Source of the DNA: Streptomyces rapamycinicus NRRL 5491
GTDB lineage: Bacteria > Actinomycetota > Actinomycetes > Streptomycetales > Streptomycetaceae
Length of the DNA stretch: 64,000 bases
Assembly (NCBI RefSeq): GCF_024298965.1
Contig: NZ_CP085193.1
Span: 930,001-994,000 of the forward strand
Reading direction: 5' to 3'
This document shows positions 49,320 to 58,693 of the stretch, one piece after another (the first letter of the stretch is position 1; each line of letters opens with the position of its first letter). The notes under the pieces are model-generated. The model ran no database searches. It was given only the letters and a program-made list of their open reading frames with translations, and was not told where the DNA came from. The position numbers and the translations under genes were made by a program.

Positions 49320-50756
49320 CTACCGGCCGGGAACGGCCATGGGCAGCGTGAAACGGAAGACCGCGCCGCGCGGCTGGTTCGCTCCGGTCTCGAGCCGGCC
49401 GCCGTGACGGGTGATGATGCGGTGGCTGAGGGCGAGGCCGATGCCGCTGCCGTTCTCCTTTGAGGTGAAGACACCGTCGAAGATCCGGTCCCCGGGCGGC
49501 GGTCCGTTCCCCTGGTCCCGGACCTCGAGCACGGCGGATCCGTCGCCGCCGCGCCGGGTGGTGACCCGCACCTCTCGTTCCGCCTCCGGCCAGCCGGCCA
49601 TCTCGTCCACCGCGTTGAAGGCGAGGTTCATCACGACCTGCCCGATGAGCACGTTCTCGCACAGCACCGGCAGCGGCTCGCCGGTGAGGCCGTACTCGAC
49701 GGCCACCGCGTGCTCCCGGGCCCTCAGCTCGATGAAGTACGCGCAGTCGCGCACGATCGCGTTGAGGTCGGCCAGTTGCTCGGACTGCTCCAGGCGGCCG
49801 ACATAACCGCGCAGGCTGCCGAGGATCCGCCGGGCCCGCTCGATCTGCCGGACGGCGTTGTCCAGCCCCCAGGCCACGGCCTCGTCGCCGCCTCCGAGCC
49901 GGCCGCGCGCCCCTTCAACGAAGTTGTACGCGGCCGCGAGTGGCTGGCTGACCTCGTGCGCGATCGCCATCGCCATGTCGCCCATGGCGTTGTTGCGGGC
50001 CAGATGGTTCAGCCGCTGGGTGTCGCGGCGGTGCTCCTCCTCGGCGCGGACCCGGTCGGTGATGTCGTAGAAGAGCAGCATCCGGCCGTGCAGATCGCTC
50101 TCGATCTCGATGTACTGGCAGGTGGCCGCGTACCAGCGGGGCTCGTCGCCGGGTGCGGCGAACCGGTAGCGGCCCTCCCGGTCGGGTACGGGTCCGTCGC
50201 GGCAGTAGCCGGTGAAGTCCGCCCCGTGGAGATCCCCGCCGAGCAGCCTGGCCGCGGATTCGCTGGCGAAGACCACCCGGTCGGCGTCGTCGAGGACGAC
50301 GATCCCTTCGGCCAGACCGCTCAGAAAGGCCCGCAGCCTGCTCTCGGTGCGGGACAGATCGCGGCGGACCGCCTTCTCCTCGGCGATGTCCCGGAACTGG
50401 ACCATCACCACCGTCCGGGCCGGCAGGGCGACGCGGATGGCGATCGCCTCGGTGAGGATCTCCTCGCCGCTCCGGGAGCGATAGCACCACTCGGTGGCGC
50501 TGATGCCGTGCCGCGCCGCCTGCCCGAGCCAGCGGTGCCCGAGTTCACGGCTGTACTGCCGGGCGTTCTTGCTCATGTCCGGCGCCTTGAGGGGCTTCAG
50601 CTCGTCGACGGTCCAGCCGAGCAGTTCGCAGGCCGCCCGGTTGGCCCAGAGGATCTCGTACGTCCGGGCGTCGTGCAGCAGGACGCAGTACTTCAGGGCC
50701 TCCATCAACGTCCGGAAGCCCGCGGCGGGAAGACGGCCCACGGCGGTGTCCCTCAT
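49320..50756 (-). CDS. PAS-domain sensor histidine kinase
   Basis: A 478-residue soluble kinase. Two PAS domains (about 12-125 and 140-235) precede the phosphoacceptor helix (NHLARNNAMGDMAMAIAHEVSQPLAA, H267) and the ATPase domain (NAVDEM N-box, VRDQGNGPPP G1-type box, GSGIGLALS G2 box). There are no membrane segments, so it senses a cytosolic signal such as an aromatic ligand or flavin/oxygen state. The FixL/TodS-like H-box (AHEVSQPL) is more usual in proteobacteria than in Streptomyces. It overlaps the response-regulator gene by ATGA and lies directly upstream of the iacA-type operon. Confidence 0.9.
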   Translation of the reverse strand: MRDTAVGRLPAAGFRTLMEALKYCVLLHDARTYEILWANRAACELLGWTVDELKPLKAPDMSKNARQYSRELGHRWLGQAARHGISATEWCYRSRSGEEILTEAIAIRVALPARTVVMVQFRDIAEEKAVRRDLSRTESRLRAFLSGLAEGIVVLDDADRVVFASESAARLLGGDLHGADFTGYCRDGPVPDREGRYRFAAPGDEPRWYAATCQYIEIESDLHGRMLLFYDITDRVRAEEEHRRDTQRLNHLARNNAMGDMAMAIAHEVSQPLAAAYNFVEGARGRLGGGDEAVAWGLDNAVRQIERARRILGSLRGYVGRLEQSEQLADLNAIVRDCAYFIELRAREHAVAVEYGLTGEPLPVLCENVLIGQVVMNLAFNAVDEMAGWPEAEREVRVTTRRGGDGSAVLEVRDQGNGPPPGDRIFDGVFTSKENGSGIGLALSHRIITRHGGRLETGANQPRGAVFRFTLPMAVPGR

Positions 50757-51370
50757 CGTTCCGCCGGGGGCCGCAGCCCCAGCCGGAGGATGTCGTGCAC
50801 GAGGGCCGCGATGGACTCGGCGCCGGTCTTCTCCCGGATCCGGGCCCGGTGCACATCGACGGTCTTGGCGCTGATGCCGAGCCGGGTGGCGATGCGCTTG
50901 TTGGGCACGCCGTCGACGGACAGCGCGAGCACCTCCCGTTCACGGGCGGTCAGCCGGTCCAGACCGGCCCGCAGTTCCCGCTGGACGGCGACCCGCTCGA
51001 AGCGTTCCCGCGCGGTGCGCCGCGCGGCCTGCACGACGTCCAGCATGTGCTGGGGGTCGTAGGGCTTCTCGAGGAAGTCGACCGCGCCGTTCTGCAGGGC
51101 GCGCACGGACATTCGGATGTCGCCGTGCGCGGAGACGAAGACGACGGGCATCGGCGCGCCCGTCTCGTTCAGCAACTGCTGTACGTCGAATCCGCTCAGC
51201 TCGGGCATGCGGACGTCCAGGACCAGGCAGGCGGGCCGGTCACGGTCGTAGGAGCGCAGGAAGGCCCGGGCGTCGTGGAAGCGCTCCGAGCGGATGCCGA
51301 CCGACTCGAGGAGCCAGGCGAGCGATTCGCTCAGCTCCTCGTCGTCGTCCAGGATGTAGACGAGGGACAT
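50753..51370 (-). CDS. FixJ/NarL-type response regulator
   Basis: A 205-residue regulator. The receiver domain has the acidic triad DDD at 8-10, phosphoacceptor D52 in LVLDVRMPELSG and the conserved K in FLEKPYDPQHM. The carboxy-terminal LuxR-type helix-turn-helix is LTAREREVLALSVDGVPNKRIATRLGISAKTVDVHRARI. It resembles FixJ, StyR and TutB, which activate aromatic catabolism. It is the natural partner of the overlapping kinase and the likely ligand of the 24-bp palindrome at 49286. The gap to the upstream importer ATPase gene is 48 bp, so the pair may also receive transcription from the right-arm operon. Confidence 0.92.
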   Translation of the reverse strand: MSLVYILDDDEELSESLAWLLESVGIRSERFHDARAFLRSYDRDRPACLVLDVRMPELSGFDVQQLLNETGAPMPVVFVSAHGDIRMSVRALQNGAVDFLEKPYDPQHMLDVVQAARRTARERFERVAVQRELRAGLDRLTAREREVLALSVDGVPNKRIATRLGISAKTVDVHRARIREKTGAESIAALVHDILRLGLRPPAER

Positions 51371-51418
51371 CTCAGCCGTCCCGCCGGTGAACCCGGTCGA
51401 GCCCCCGGATGCGGAAGG

Positions 51419-52246
51419 TCATGAGGCGGCCTCCTTCAGCCGTTCGGCCCGGCGCCGCGCCTGGCGGTCGGGGTCCGGCACCGGCGCCGCGAGCAACAGC
51501 CGCCGCGTGTAGGCGTGCTCCGGTGCCTCGGTGACCTGGGCGGCGGCGCCCGTCTCCACGATGTCGCCACGGTACAGCACGGCCACCCGGTGGCTGATGT
51601 GCCGGACCACGGACAGATCATGGGTGACGAAGAGGTACGCCACGCCCGTGGCCTCCTGGATCTCGGTGAACAGGTCGAGCACCCGGGCCTGCGTCGTCAG
51701 GTCGAGGGCGCTGACCGGTTCATCGCAGACGATGAGCCTGGGGTCCCGGCACAGGGCGCGCGCGATGGCGATCCGCTGGCGCTGGCCACCGGAGAACTCC
51801 CGGGGCAGCCGGCGCACCGAGTCGTGCGGGAGGTACACACGGTCGAGCAGGGTCCGCACCCGCTGTTCCGCGTCCCGCCGGGCGACGCCGGTCACCAGCA
51901 GCGGTTCGGTGAGGATGTCCAGGACCGTCATGGCCGGGTTCAGCGAGGTGAACGGGTCCTGGAAGACCACCTGGATGTCCTTGCTGAGCGCGCGCCGCTC
52001 CCGCTTGCCGAGCCGGGAGATGGCCCTTCCGCCGTACCGGACCTCACCGCCGGTGACGGGCGCGAGGCCGAGGACGGCCCGGCCCAGGGTGGTCTTGCCG
52101 GAGCCGGACTCGCCGACCAGGCCCAGGGTCTCACCGGGGGCGATGGTCAGGGAGATGCCGTGCAGGACCCGGAAGGGTTTCCCGCCACGGCCCTTCCCGG
52201 GGTACTCCACCACGACGTCGTCGAGTTCGAGGAGCGGAGCGGTCAT
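51419..52246 (-). CDS. ABC transporter ATPase, DppF type (right arm)
   Basis: A 275-residue ATPase: Walker [13 protein letters not shown]-loop [24 protein letters not shown], signature [16 protein letters not shown], Walker [15 protein letters not shown]-loop VTHDLSVV, and the tail AAPVPDPDRQARRRAER. It is paralogous to the 44514 protein, matching almost motif for motif. It overlaps the preceding fused permease-ATPase gene by ATGA and is the last importer gene of the right arm before the two-component system. The start at 52246 (MTAPLLE) is set by that overlap. Confidence 0.93.
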   Translation of the reverse strand: MTAPLLELDDVVVEYPGKGRGGKPFRVLHGISLTIAPGETLGLVGESGSGKTTLGRAVLGLAPVTGGEVRYGGRAISRLGKRERRALSKDIQVVFQDPFTSLNPAMTVLDILTEPLLVTGVARRDAEQRVRTLLDRVYLPHDSVRRLPREFSGGQRQRIAIARALCRDPRLIVCDEPVSALDLTTQARVLDLFTEIQEATGVAYLFVTHDLSVVRHISHRVAVLYRGDIVETGAAAQVTEAPEHAYTRRLLLAAPVPDPDRQARRRAERLKEAAS

Positions 52247-54015
52247 GACGTCACCCCCTTGAGAGGCTGATCGGCACACGGGGGGCCGGACGGTTCGCCC
52301 CGGACCGGACCGCCGTCGAGCGTCGAGGCCAGCAGCGTCCGGGTGTACGGGTGCCCGGGCGCCGCGAAGATCTGCCGCATCGGCGCCGTCTCCACGATCC
52401 GCCCGCCCCGCATCACCGCGACCCGGTCGCAGATGTCGGCCACCACGCCGAAGTCGTGGGTGACCAGGACCATCCCCATGGCGTGCTCCTGCTGGAGGGA
52501 GCGCATCAGGTCCAGCACCTCGGCCTGGACGGTGACGTCCAGGGCCGTGGTCGGCTCGTCGGCGATCAGCAGCCGGGGGTCGCAGGAGACGGCACCGGCG
52601 ATGAGCACACGCTGCGCCATACCACCCGAGACCTGATGCGGATACGCCCTGAACACCCGCTCCGGATCGGGGATGCCGACCCGCTCCAGCAGCCCCAGCG
52701 CCCTGGTGCGGGCCTCGGCGCGGGACAGCCCGAGGTGGGTGCGCATGGGCTCCACGAGCTGGAAGCCGATCCGGAAGCAGGGGTCGAGGTTGGACATGGG
52801 CTCCTGGGGGACGTATCCGATCCCGTGGCCACGCAGCCGGTTCAGGGCGGCGGTGTCCATGCCCAGCAGGTCCTGTCCGTCGAAGGCCAGCCGCCCGGCC
52901 ACCACCTCGGCGTCGTCCGGCAGCAGTCCGAGGACGGCGAACGCCGTCTGGCTCTTGCCCGATCCGGACTCGCCCACCAGGCCCAGGACTTCTCCGCGTG
53001 ACACGGTGAGGCTCACCCCGTCGACCACCGTCCTGTCACCGCCGGGCCTCGGGTAGCCGACCCTCAGTCCCTCCACCGTGAGGAGGCGGTCGGCCGGTAC
53101 GTCGGCGGCCGGTGCGCCGCCGCGCACAACGCGCTTGTGGCGCTTCTTCGCCGGGCTCCGGCGCTCGGTGGTGCCCAGCGCGTCGCGCACCGCGTTGCCC
53201 AGCAGACTCGACGCCAGGATGGTCAGGCCCATCGCGGCGCCCGGCCACACCAGCAGCACGGGCGCGTCGTAGACGTTGGTGAAGGCGTCGCCCAGCATCG
53301 CGCCCCAGCTGGCCTGGGACGCCTTGCCCAGACCGAGGAAGGCCAGCCCGGCCTGGATGCCGATCGCCACGGCGAACACCTGGGTCGCCTGGATGACCGA
53401 CGGCGCGACCACCACGGGCAGCACATGGCGGCGCATGACGCGCCCGTCGCCGAGCCCCGAGACGCGGGCGGCGTCCACGTACAGCTCCTCGCGGACCGCG
53501 ACCACGGACGCCCGGATGAGCCGGAAGACCATCGGGGCCATGATGACGCCCAGGACGACCATGGCCACGTTGAGGTCCTGCGAGACGGCGGCCATCACCA
53601 CGAGCATCACGATGATGGCGGGCACGGCCATGATGACGTTGACGATCCAGCCGGCCACGGCGTCGAACCAGCCGCGGAAGAAGCCGCTGATCACACCGAG
53701 CGGCCCGCCGACGGCGAAGGCGACGAGAACGGCGAGGCCACCGCCCAGGAGGCTGGTGCGGCCCCCGTACAGCAGCCGCGAGAGCACATCCCGGCCGACA
53801 CCGTCGGCGCCGAGCGGATGGGCGCCCGAGGCGGGCGCGAGGGTGTCCGCCATGACGCTGCGGTCGGGGGCATGGCCGGTGAACAGGGGCGCCGCCAGGC
53901 TCGCGACGACCACCAGGACCAGGACGGCCAGGCAGGCGGCGGCCAGCGGGTCGCGCAGCGTCCGGCGCAGGAGGTGGTCCCGCTTGGGGACCGGAGCGGA
54001 CTCCACAGCGGTCAT
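52243..54015 (-). CDS. ABC transporter fused permease-ATPase, DppC-DppD (right arm)
   Basis: A 590-residue fusion protein. The DppC half (about 1-290) has HPLGADGVGRDVLSRLLYGGR and [23 protein letters not shown]; after a basic linker (RRSPAKKRHKRVVRGG) the DppD half has [38 protein letters not shown] and [13 protein letters not shown]. The same unusual joining is in the left arm. A longer upstream frame exists but would overrun the permease gene; the ATG at 54015 overlaps the permease stop codon. Confidence 0.93.
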   Translation of the reverse strand: MTAVESAPVPKRDHLLRRTLRDPLAAACLAVLVLVVVASLAAPLFTGHAPDRSVMADTLAPASGAHPLGADGVGRDVLSRLLYGGRTSLLGGGLAVLVAFAVGGPLGVISGFFRGWFDAVAGWIVNVIMAVPAIIVMLVVMAAVSQDLNVAMVVLGVIMAPMVFRLIRASVVAVREELYVDAARVSGLGDGRVMRRHVLPVVVAPSVIQATQVFAVAIGIQAGLAFLGLGKASQASWGAMLGDAFTNVYDAPVLLVWPGAAMGLTILASSLLGNAVRDALGTTERRSPAKKRHKRVVRGGAPAADVPADRLLTVEGLRVGYPRPGGDRTVVDGVSLTVSRGEVLGLVGESGSGKSQTAFAVLGLLPDDAEVVAGRLAFDGQDLLGMDTAALNRLRGHGIGYVPQEPMSNLDPCFRIGFQLVEPMRTHLGLSRAEARTRALGLLERVGIPDPERVFRAYPHQVSGGMAQRVLIAGAVSCDPRLLIADEPTTALDVTVQAEVLDLMRSLQQEHAMGMVLVTHDFGVVADICDRVAVMRGGRIVETAPMRQIFAAPGHPYTRTLLASTLDGGPVRGEPSGPPCADQPLKGVTS

Positions 54016-54953
54016 GAGACACGCACCTTGGGGTTGAGCCAGCCGTACGCGATGTCCAGCAGCAGATTGACGGCGACGACGATGGCGACGGTCACCACGA
54101 CCGTGCCGAGCAGCACGGGCGCGTCGCCGCGTACGGCGGCCGAGTTGGCGAGGGTGCCGATGCCCGGCAGGCCGAACACCTTCTCCACCACGACGGCGCC
54201 GCTGATCAGCCCGATGAACTGGAGGGCGAGCACGGTCAGGGCGGGCGGGGCGGCGTTGCGCAGCGCATGCCGGAACACGATGCTGCGGGGCTTGAGGCCC
54301 CGGCTGCGCAGGGTGCGCACGTAGTCCGCGCGCAACACGTCCATCAGCGCGCCCCGCACCTGCATCGCGGTGGCGGCGGTCGCGGCGACGGCCAGCGACA
54401 CCGCGGGCAGGGTGATCGAGCGGAGCCAGTCGACGACGGAGGCGTCGATGGCGACATAGCCGGTGGCCGGCAGCCATCCGAGCCGGACCGCCAGGGTGAC
54501 GGCGAGGACCAGGGCGATCAGGAAGCTGGGTACCGCGGTGCCCAGCACCGCGGCGAACTGCACCACGCGGTCCACCCAGCCGCCGCGCAGCGCCGCCGCC
54601 GTGCCCAGGGCGACGCTGAGGACCGCGGCGATCAGCAGGCCGGCGAGCACGATGGAGAGGGTGACCGGCAGGGTGTCCATCAGGGACTGGTTCACCGGGT
54701 CGCCGGTGAACCACGAGGTGCCCAGGTCGCCCCGCAGGGCCTGCTCGGCCCAGTGCCAGTAGCGCTCCACCAGGGGCTGGTCCAGGCCGAGTTCATGGCT
54801 CTTGGCGGCCACGGCGGACCGGGTGGCGGTCTCGCCCAGGATGTTGCGGGCGACGTCGGTCCCCGTGAGGTTCAGCAGCAGGAACGTGGCGGTGGCCACG
54901 ACGGCGACCAGGGCCGCGCCGGCGGCGATGCGCCGGATCAGAAAGGTGAGCAC
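54012..54953 (-). CDS. ABC transporter permease, DppB type (right arm)
   Basis: A 313-residue permease, the same length as its left-arm paralog. It has the usual start MLTFLIRRIAAGAALV, the periplasmic part with LGLDQPLVERYWHWAEQAL and FTGDPV, and the coupling loop DYVRTLRSRGLKPRSIVFRHALRNAAPPALTV followed by SGAVVVEKVFGLPGIGT. It pairs with the DppC half of the next gene. The gap to the binding-protein gene is 40 bp with an AAGGAGG-type site. Confidence 0.93.
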   Translation of the reverse strand: MLTFLIRRIAAGAALVAVVATATFLLLNLTGTDVARNILGETATRSAVAAKSHELGLDQPLVERYWHWAEQALRGDLGTSWFTGDPVNQSLMDTLPVTLSIVLAGLLIAAVLSVALGTAAALRGGWVDRVVQFAAVLGTAVPSFLIALVLAVTLAVRLGWLPATGYVAIDASVVDWLRSITLPAVSLAVAATAATAMQVRGALMDVLRADYVRTLRSRGLKPRSIVFRHALRNAAPPALTVLALQFIGLISGAVVVEKVFGLPGIGTLANSAAVRGDAPVLLGTVVVTVAIVVAVNLLLDIAYGWLNPKVRVS

Positions 54954-54993
54954 GGTCGGTCTTCCTCCTTCCGCGGTCGGATCGGGCCGGTGG

Positions 54994-56499
54994 CTACTTC
55001 GCCGCCGGCGCGTAGGCGTGCAGCGGCGGGTACTGGAGGCCGGCCTGCGGGGTCGTCGTCACGCCCTTCGCGGTGGCGTAGGCGTTGGCCACGACGCTCC
55101 AGGGCGCGTTCCACGCCTGGTCGACGACATAGGCGTTGAGCTGCTTGAACAGCGCGTCGCGCCGCGGGCCGGTGGCCTTGCCGATGCGGGTGATGAGGTG
55201 GTCGGCCTTCGGGTCGTGGTACTTGAACGGGTTCCAGGTCGACTTCCCGGTCAGTTGCAGCTGGACCTTGTCCCATCCCGTGGGCGCGCCGAGCTTGAAG
55301 TACGACATCGCGTACTTGCCGGACAGCATGCTGCTGAAGATCTGGTCGCCGGGCACATTGTCCAGCTTCACCTTGACGCCGATGTCCTTGAGGGCCTGGG
55401 TGAGCGCGGCCTGCTCCCGGGGGAAGGCCGCGGAGAGGTCCGGGAGGGTGACGGAGAAGCCCTTGGGATAGCCGGCCTCGGCCAGCAGTCTCCTGGCCTT
55501 GGCCGGGTCGTAGGAGTAGGTGTCCTCGAGCCGGGCGTCATGGCCGTCCTCACCGGGCGCGAACAGCTGCGCGGTGGGCGTGCCCAGTCCGGTCTTGGCC
55601 GACTTGAGCATGGCCTTCTTGTCGAAGGCGTAGTTGAGTGCCTGCCGGACCTCTCGCTTTCCCAGGGCGGGCACCTTCTTTCCCGCCCGGTCCCATATGT
55701 AGAGCCCCTCGACGTCGCCGGGCTGGTAGGTGGCGACCTTCAGGCCGCGGGCCTGCACGGTCTTCACCCGATTGAGGTTGACCGTGCCGCCGTCGATCTG
55801 GCCGGACAGCAGCGCGTTGGTGCGCGCGGTCGGGTCGGACAGGTACTTGATGACGACCTTGTCGTAGGGGTAGGCCTTCTTGTTCCAGTAGCCGGGGTTG
55901 CGGGTGTAGGTGTACGTCTGGCCCGCGGTGGTGGCCGACGTGTCCAGCTTGTACGGGCCCGAGCCCACCGGGGTCTTCGGGTCCTCCAGCGACTCGGGGC
56001 CGGCCATCATGCCGGAGACCTGGCCCAGCGCCGGAAGCAGGGACGCGCTGGGGTGGCTCAGATGGATGGCCACGGTGTGGGCGTCGATGACGTCGACGCC
56101 GCTGATGTCGCGGATCTCACCGGCCGCCGAGGCGGCGCCGCTCCTGGTGTGCAGCAGGTTCCGCTTGACGGCGTCCGCGTCGAGGGCCGTGCCGTCGGTG
56201 AACTTCACCCCGGTGCGCAGCTTGAGCGTCAGCGTCGTCTGGGGCTTGTCGTACGACCACGATGTGGCCAGGTTGGGGGTGGGCTCGCCGTTCCTGTCGA
56301 GCCGGACCAGCGTGTCGAAGACCGGCTGGTAGTACTGGGACTCGGGGCCGAGGCTGGCCTTGGCCAGGTCCCACGGCGTGGCCGTGACGGACTCGGCGAG
56401 GGTGAGGGTCGTGTCGCCGCCGGCGGACGCTCCGCCGCCACAGGCCGTCGCCGTCGCTGTCAGAAGTGCGGCGCCGATGAACGCCACTGTCTTGCGCAT
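54994..56499 (-). CDS. ABC transporter substrate-binding lipoprotein, family 5 (right arm)
   Basis: A 501-residue lipoprotein with lipobox TATAC (Cys20). Family 5 features are PNLATSWSYDKP, LRTGVKFTDGTALDADAVKRNLLHTRSG, GSGPYKLD, NPGYWNKKAYPYDKVVIKYLSDPTART, VRQALNYAFDKK and YDPAKARRLLAEAGYPKGF. It has exactly the same length as its left-arm paralog, but several substrate-side loops differ (for example GTVNLNRVKTVQ versus WARITPQTARY), so the two importers may prefer different forms of one compound. Confidence 0.92.
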   Translation of the reverse strand: MRKTVAFIGAALLTATATACGGGASAGGDTTLTLAESVTATPWDLAKASLGPESQYYQPVFDTLVRLDRNGEPTPNLATSWSYDKPQTTLTLKLRTGVKFTDGTALDADAVKRNLLHTRSGAASAAGEIRDISGVDVIDAHTVAIHLSHPSASLLPALGQVSGMMAGPESLEDPKTPVGSGPYKLDTSATTAGQTYTYTRNPGYWNKKAYPYDKVVIKYLSDPTARTNALLSGQIDGGTVNLNRVKTVQARGLKVATYQPGDVEGLYIWDRAGKKVPALGKREVRQALNYAFDKKAMLKSAKTGLGTPTAQLFAPGEDGHDARLEDTYSYDPAKARRLLAEAGYPKGFSVTLPDLSAAFPREQAALTQALKDIGVKVKLDNVPGDQIFSSMLSGKYAMSYFKLGAPTGWDKVQLQLTGKSTWNPFKYHDPKADHLITRIGKATGPRRDALFKQLNAYVVDQAWNAPWSVVANAYATAKGVTTTPQAGLQYPPLHAYAPAAK

Positions 56500-56602
56500 G
56501 GTCTGCTCTCCACCTGGTTCATGTGTCGGATCACCTCGATGTCCCCCCGGGTCGTCCTGCCTCCGCGCCGTGCACCGGCCGGTTCCGCTCCGCGTAACCC
56601 GG

Positions 56603-57496
56603 TCATGGCCGCGCGTGCCGGGTGGCCCACTCCCCGCACAGCCGCACGCTCTCCTCCGGGCTCGGCCGGGCCCCCCGGTCGACCTCGATGATCAGCCAGC
56701 CGTCGAAGTCGTCCGGCAGCGCGCCGACGAAGCCCTCGATGTCGGCGTTTCCGTGGCCCGGCTCCGACCACAGCCCCGCGAGCACCGTTTTGCGGTAGTC
56801 CCAGCCCGCTTCCCTGGCCTGGGCCGCGAGGCCGAGGTCCAGGTCCTTGATGTGGACGCTCGCCACCCGGTCCGCGTAGTCGCGCACCAGCTGTGCGGCA
56901 TCTCCGCCCGCCCAGGCCAGATGGCCCATGTCGGGCCCGAACCCGAGGACGGACGCGTCGACGGTGTCCAGGACGAAGCGGGTCTCCTCCTCGGTCTCGG
57001 CCCAGGTGCCCACGTGCGGGTGGAAGGCGGGGGTGATGCCGTGTGTCCGGATGACCCCGGCGATCTCGGCCAGCAGGTCCCGTACCCGCTCCAGCCGGTC
57101 CCGGTCGGCGAGGTGGCCGACCGCGGGGCGGACCACCCGCTCGGCGTCCTTCGCCATTCCCATGGCGAGGAAGACGGTGGGCACGCCCAGCGCCGCGTGC
57201 TGTTCGGCGACGCGCGCCGCGTTGTCGCGGAACGTGCGCAGTTCGGCCTCGTCCCCGGGGAGCCGGACGGGTATGTAGCCGGGCGCCGGGCTGATGCCGT
57301 GGTCGGCGAGCCGGGCCGCGTATGCCCCGGGGGTCATGTCGCCGGGCACCGCGCTGTGCAGGGCCGTGATGCCCGCGTCGCGGATGACCTCGAGCTGCCG
57401 GTCGAGCGACGGGGCGAGGGTGGGGTCGATCCAGCCGTCGGCGCTCGCGACCCACTGAAGGGGGTTGATGGCGAGGCGGTCCTGCCTGATCTTCAT
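56603..57496 (-). CDS. IolE-like TIM-barrel isomerase/dehydratase (right arm)
   Basis: A 297-residue TIM barrel paralogous to the 39339 product, with AINPLQWVASADGWIDPTLAPSL, AFHPHVGTWAETEEETRFVLD, FGPDMGHLAWAG, SVHIKDLD and IEVDRG. Metal-site His/Glu/Asp residues are kept. An AAAGGACC ribosome site precedes the ATG; this leader is what the left-arm leader looked like before IS110 arrived. It should act after the Gfo/Idh enzymes on a keto-sugar or inosose-type compound. The gap to the binding-protein gene is 103 bp. Confidence 0.88.
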   Translation of the reverse strand: MKIRQDRLAINPLQWVASADGWIDPTLAPSLDRQLEVIRDAGITALHSAVPGDMTPGAYAARLADHGISPAPGYIPVRLPGDEAELRTFRDNAARVAEQHAALGVPTVFLAMGMAKDAERVVRPAVGHLADRDRLERVRDLLAEIAGVIRTHGITPAFHPHVGTWAETEEETRFVLDTVDASVLGFGPDMGHLAWAGGDAAQLVRDYADRVASVHIKDLDLGLAAQAREAGWDYRKTVLAGLWSEPGHGNADIEGFVGALPDDFDGWLIIEVDRGARPSPEESVRLCGEWATRHARP

Positions 57497-57535
57497 GGTC
57501 GGTGGTCCTTTCGGTGGCGCGGTCGAGGGCCGGGG

Positions 57536-58645
57536 TCAGTGGGCGGTGCGCGGCTGGGGGCGTTCGCAGCCGCTCACGATCGCGACGACCCGGTTCTCCC
57601 GCTGCGCGGTCTCGAAGGCGGCCAGCACCTCGAGGGTGTGGAAGGCGAATCGCGGATTGGCGCGGTGCGGGCCGCCGTGGACGGCGCCCGCGAGGTCGTG
57701 TACGCCGAGGCCCCGGCGGTGCTGCTCGGGGGTGTTCACGGCGCCGAAGAGTTCGGTGACCGGGGTGAGCACCTCCCAGTCGTCGTCGTGGTGGCGCCTG
57801 ACCCGGACATCGCCGTCGAAGCAGTTGGGGTTGGGCAGCGAGACGGTGCCCTCGGTGCCGTAGATCTCCATACGGGGCAGTTCGGTGTCCCAGACGTCGA
57901 AGCTCATCAGGGTGGTGCCGATGACTCCGGAGGCGAAGGTCAGCACGGCCGAGGCATGGGTGGGGACCTCGACGGTGATCTCGTCGACCACCCGCTCGGG
58001 GCTGGTGACCTCGCGGGTCTTCGCGCCGACGCGGGTGGCGGCGGACACCTGCCGGACCGGGCCGAGGCAGTTGACGAGCGCGGCCAGGTAGTAGGGGCCC
58101 ATGTCGAGTACGGGCCCGCCGCCCGGCCCGTAGAAGGCCCGGGGGTCCGGGTGCCAGGTCTCGGACCTGCTGGACCGCACGAAGGCGGTGGCACCGACGG
58201 GTTCGCCGATCAGGCCGGTGTCGACGGCGTGCCGGGCGGTCTGCACGGCGCTGCCGAGGAAGGTGTCCGGGGCCGAGCCCAGCAGCCTCCCGCTGCGCTC
58301 GGCGGCGTCGAGGACCTCGCGGGCCTCCTCGACGGTGGCGGCGAGCGGCTTCTCGACGTAGACGTGCTTGCCCGCCTCCAGCGCGGCGATGACGGTCTTC
58401 GCGTGGAACGCCGGCGGGGTGATGTTGATGACGATCTCGACGGCGTCGTCGTCGAGCAGTTCGCCGGGGTCGCCCCAGGCCGGTATGGCGTACTCGGACG
58501 CGGCCCGCCGAGCGCGGGCCGTGTCGACGTCGGCCACGCGGATCACGTCGAGTTCCGGAAAGGTGCGCAGCCCTTCGGCATAGCGGCCGAAGATGTTGCC
58601 CGCGCCCAGGATCCCGATGCGGTGGCGTGCGGTGTGCTGAGCCAT
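57536..58645 (-). CDS. Gfo/Idh/MocA family dehydrogenase (right arm, paralog of left arm)
   Basis: A 369-residue NAD(P)-dependent dehydrogenase. The Rossmann motif is RIGILGAGNIFGRYAEGL and the catalytic Lys is in AGKHVYVEKPLAAT; PGGGPVLDMGPYYLAALVNCLGP and LTFASGVIGTTLMSFDVWDTELP match the left-arm protein closely. It lies 39 bp ahead of the TIM-barrel gene, giving the same gene order as the other arm. Probable role: oxidation of the carbohydrate-like part of the imported solute. Confidence 0.92.
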   Translation of the reverse strand: MAQHTARHRIGILGAGNIFGRYAEGLRTFPELDVIRVADVDTARARRAASEYAIPAWGDPGELLDDDAVEIVINITPPAFHAKTVIAALEAGKHVYVEKPLAATVEEAREVLDAAERSGRLLGSAPDTFLGSAVQTARHAVDTGLIGEPVGATAFVRSSRSETWHPDPRAFYGPGGGPVLDMGPYYLAALVNCLGPVRQVSAATRVGAKTREVTSPERVVDEITVEVPTHASAVLTFASGVIGTTLMSFDVWDTELPRMEIYGTEGTVSLPNPNCFDGDVRVRRHHDDDWEVLTPVTELFGAVNTPEQHRRGLGVHDLAGAVHGGPHRANPRFAFHTLEVLAAFETAQRENRVVAIVSGCERPQPRTAH

Positions 58646-58693
58646 GAATCACCTGCGATCGTGGTGGGTGTGCGTGGAGCGGATGAGTGGCCG

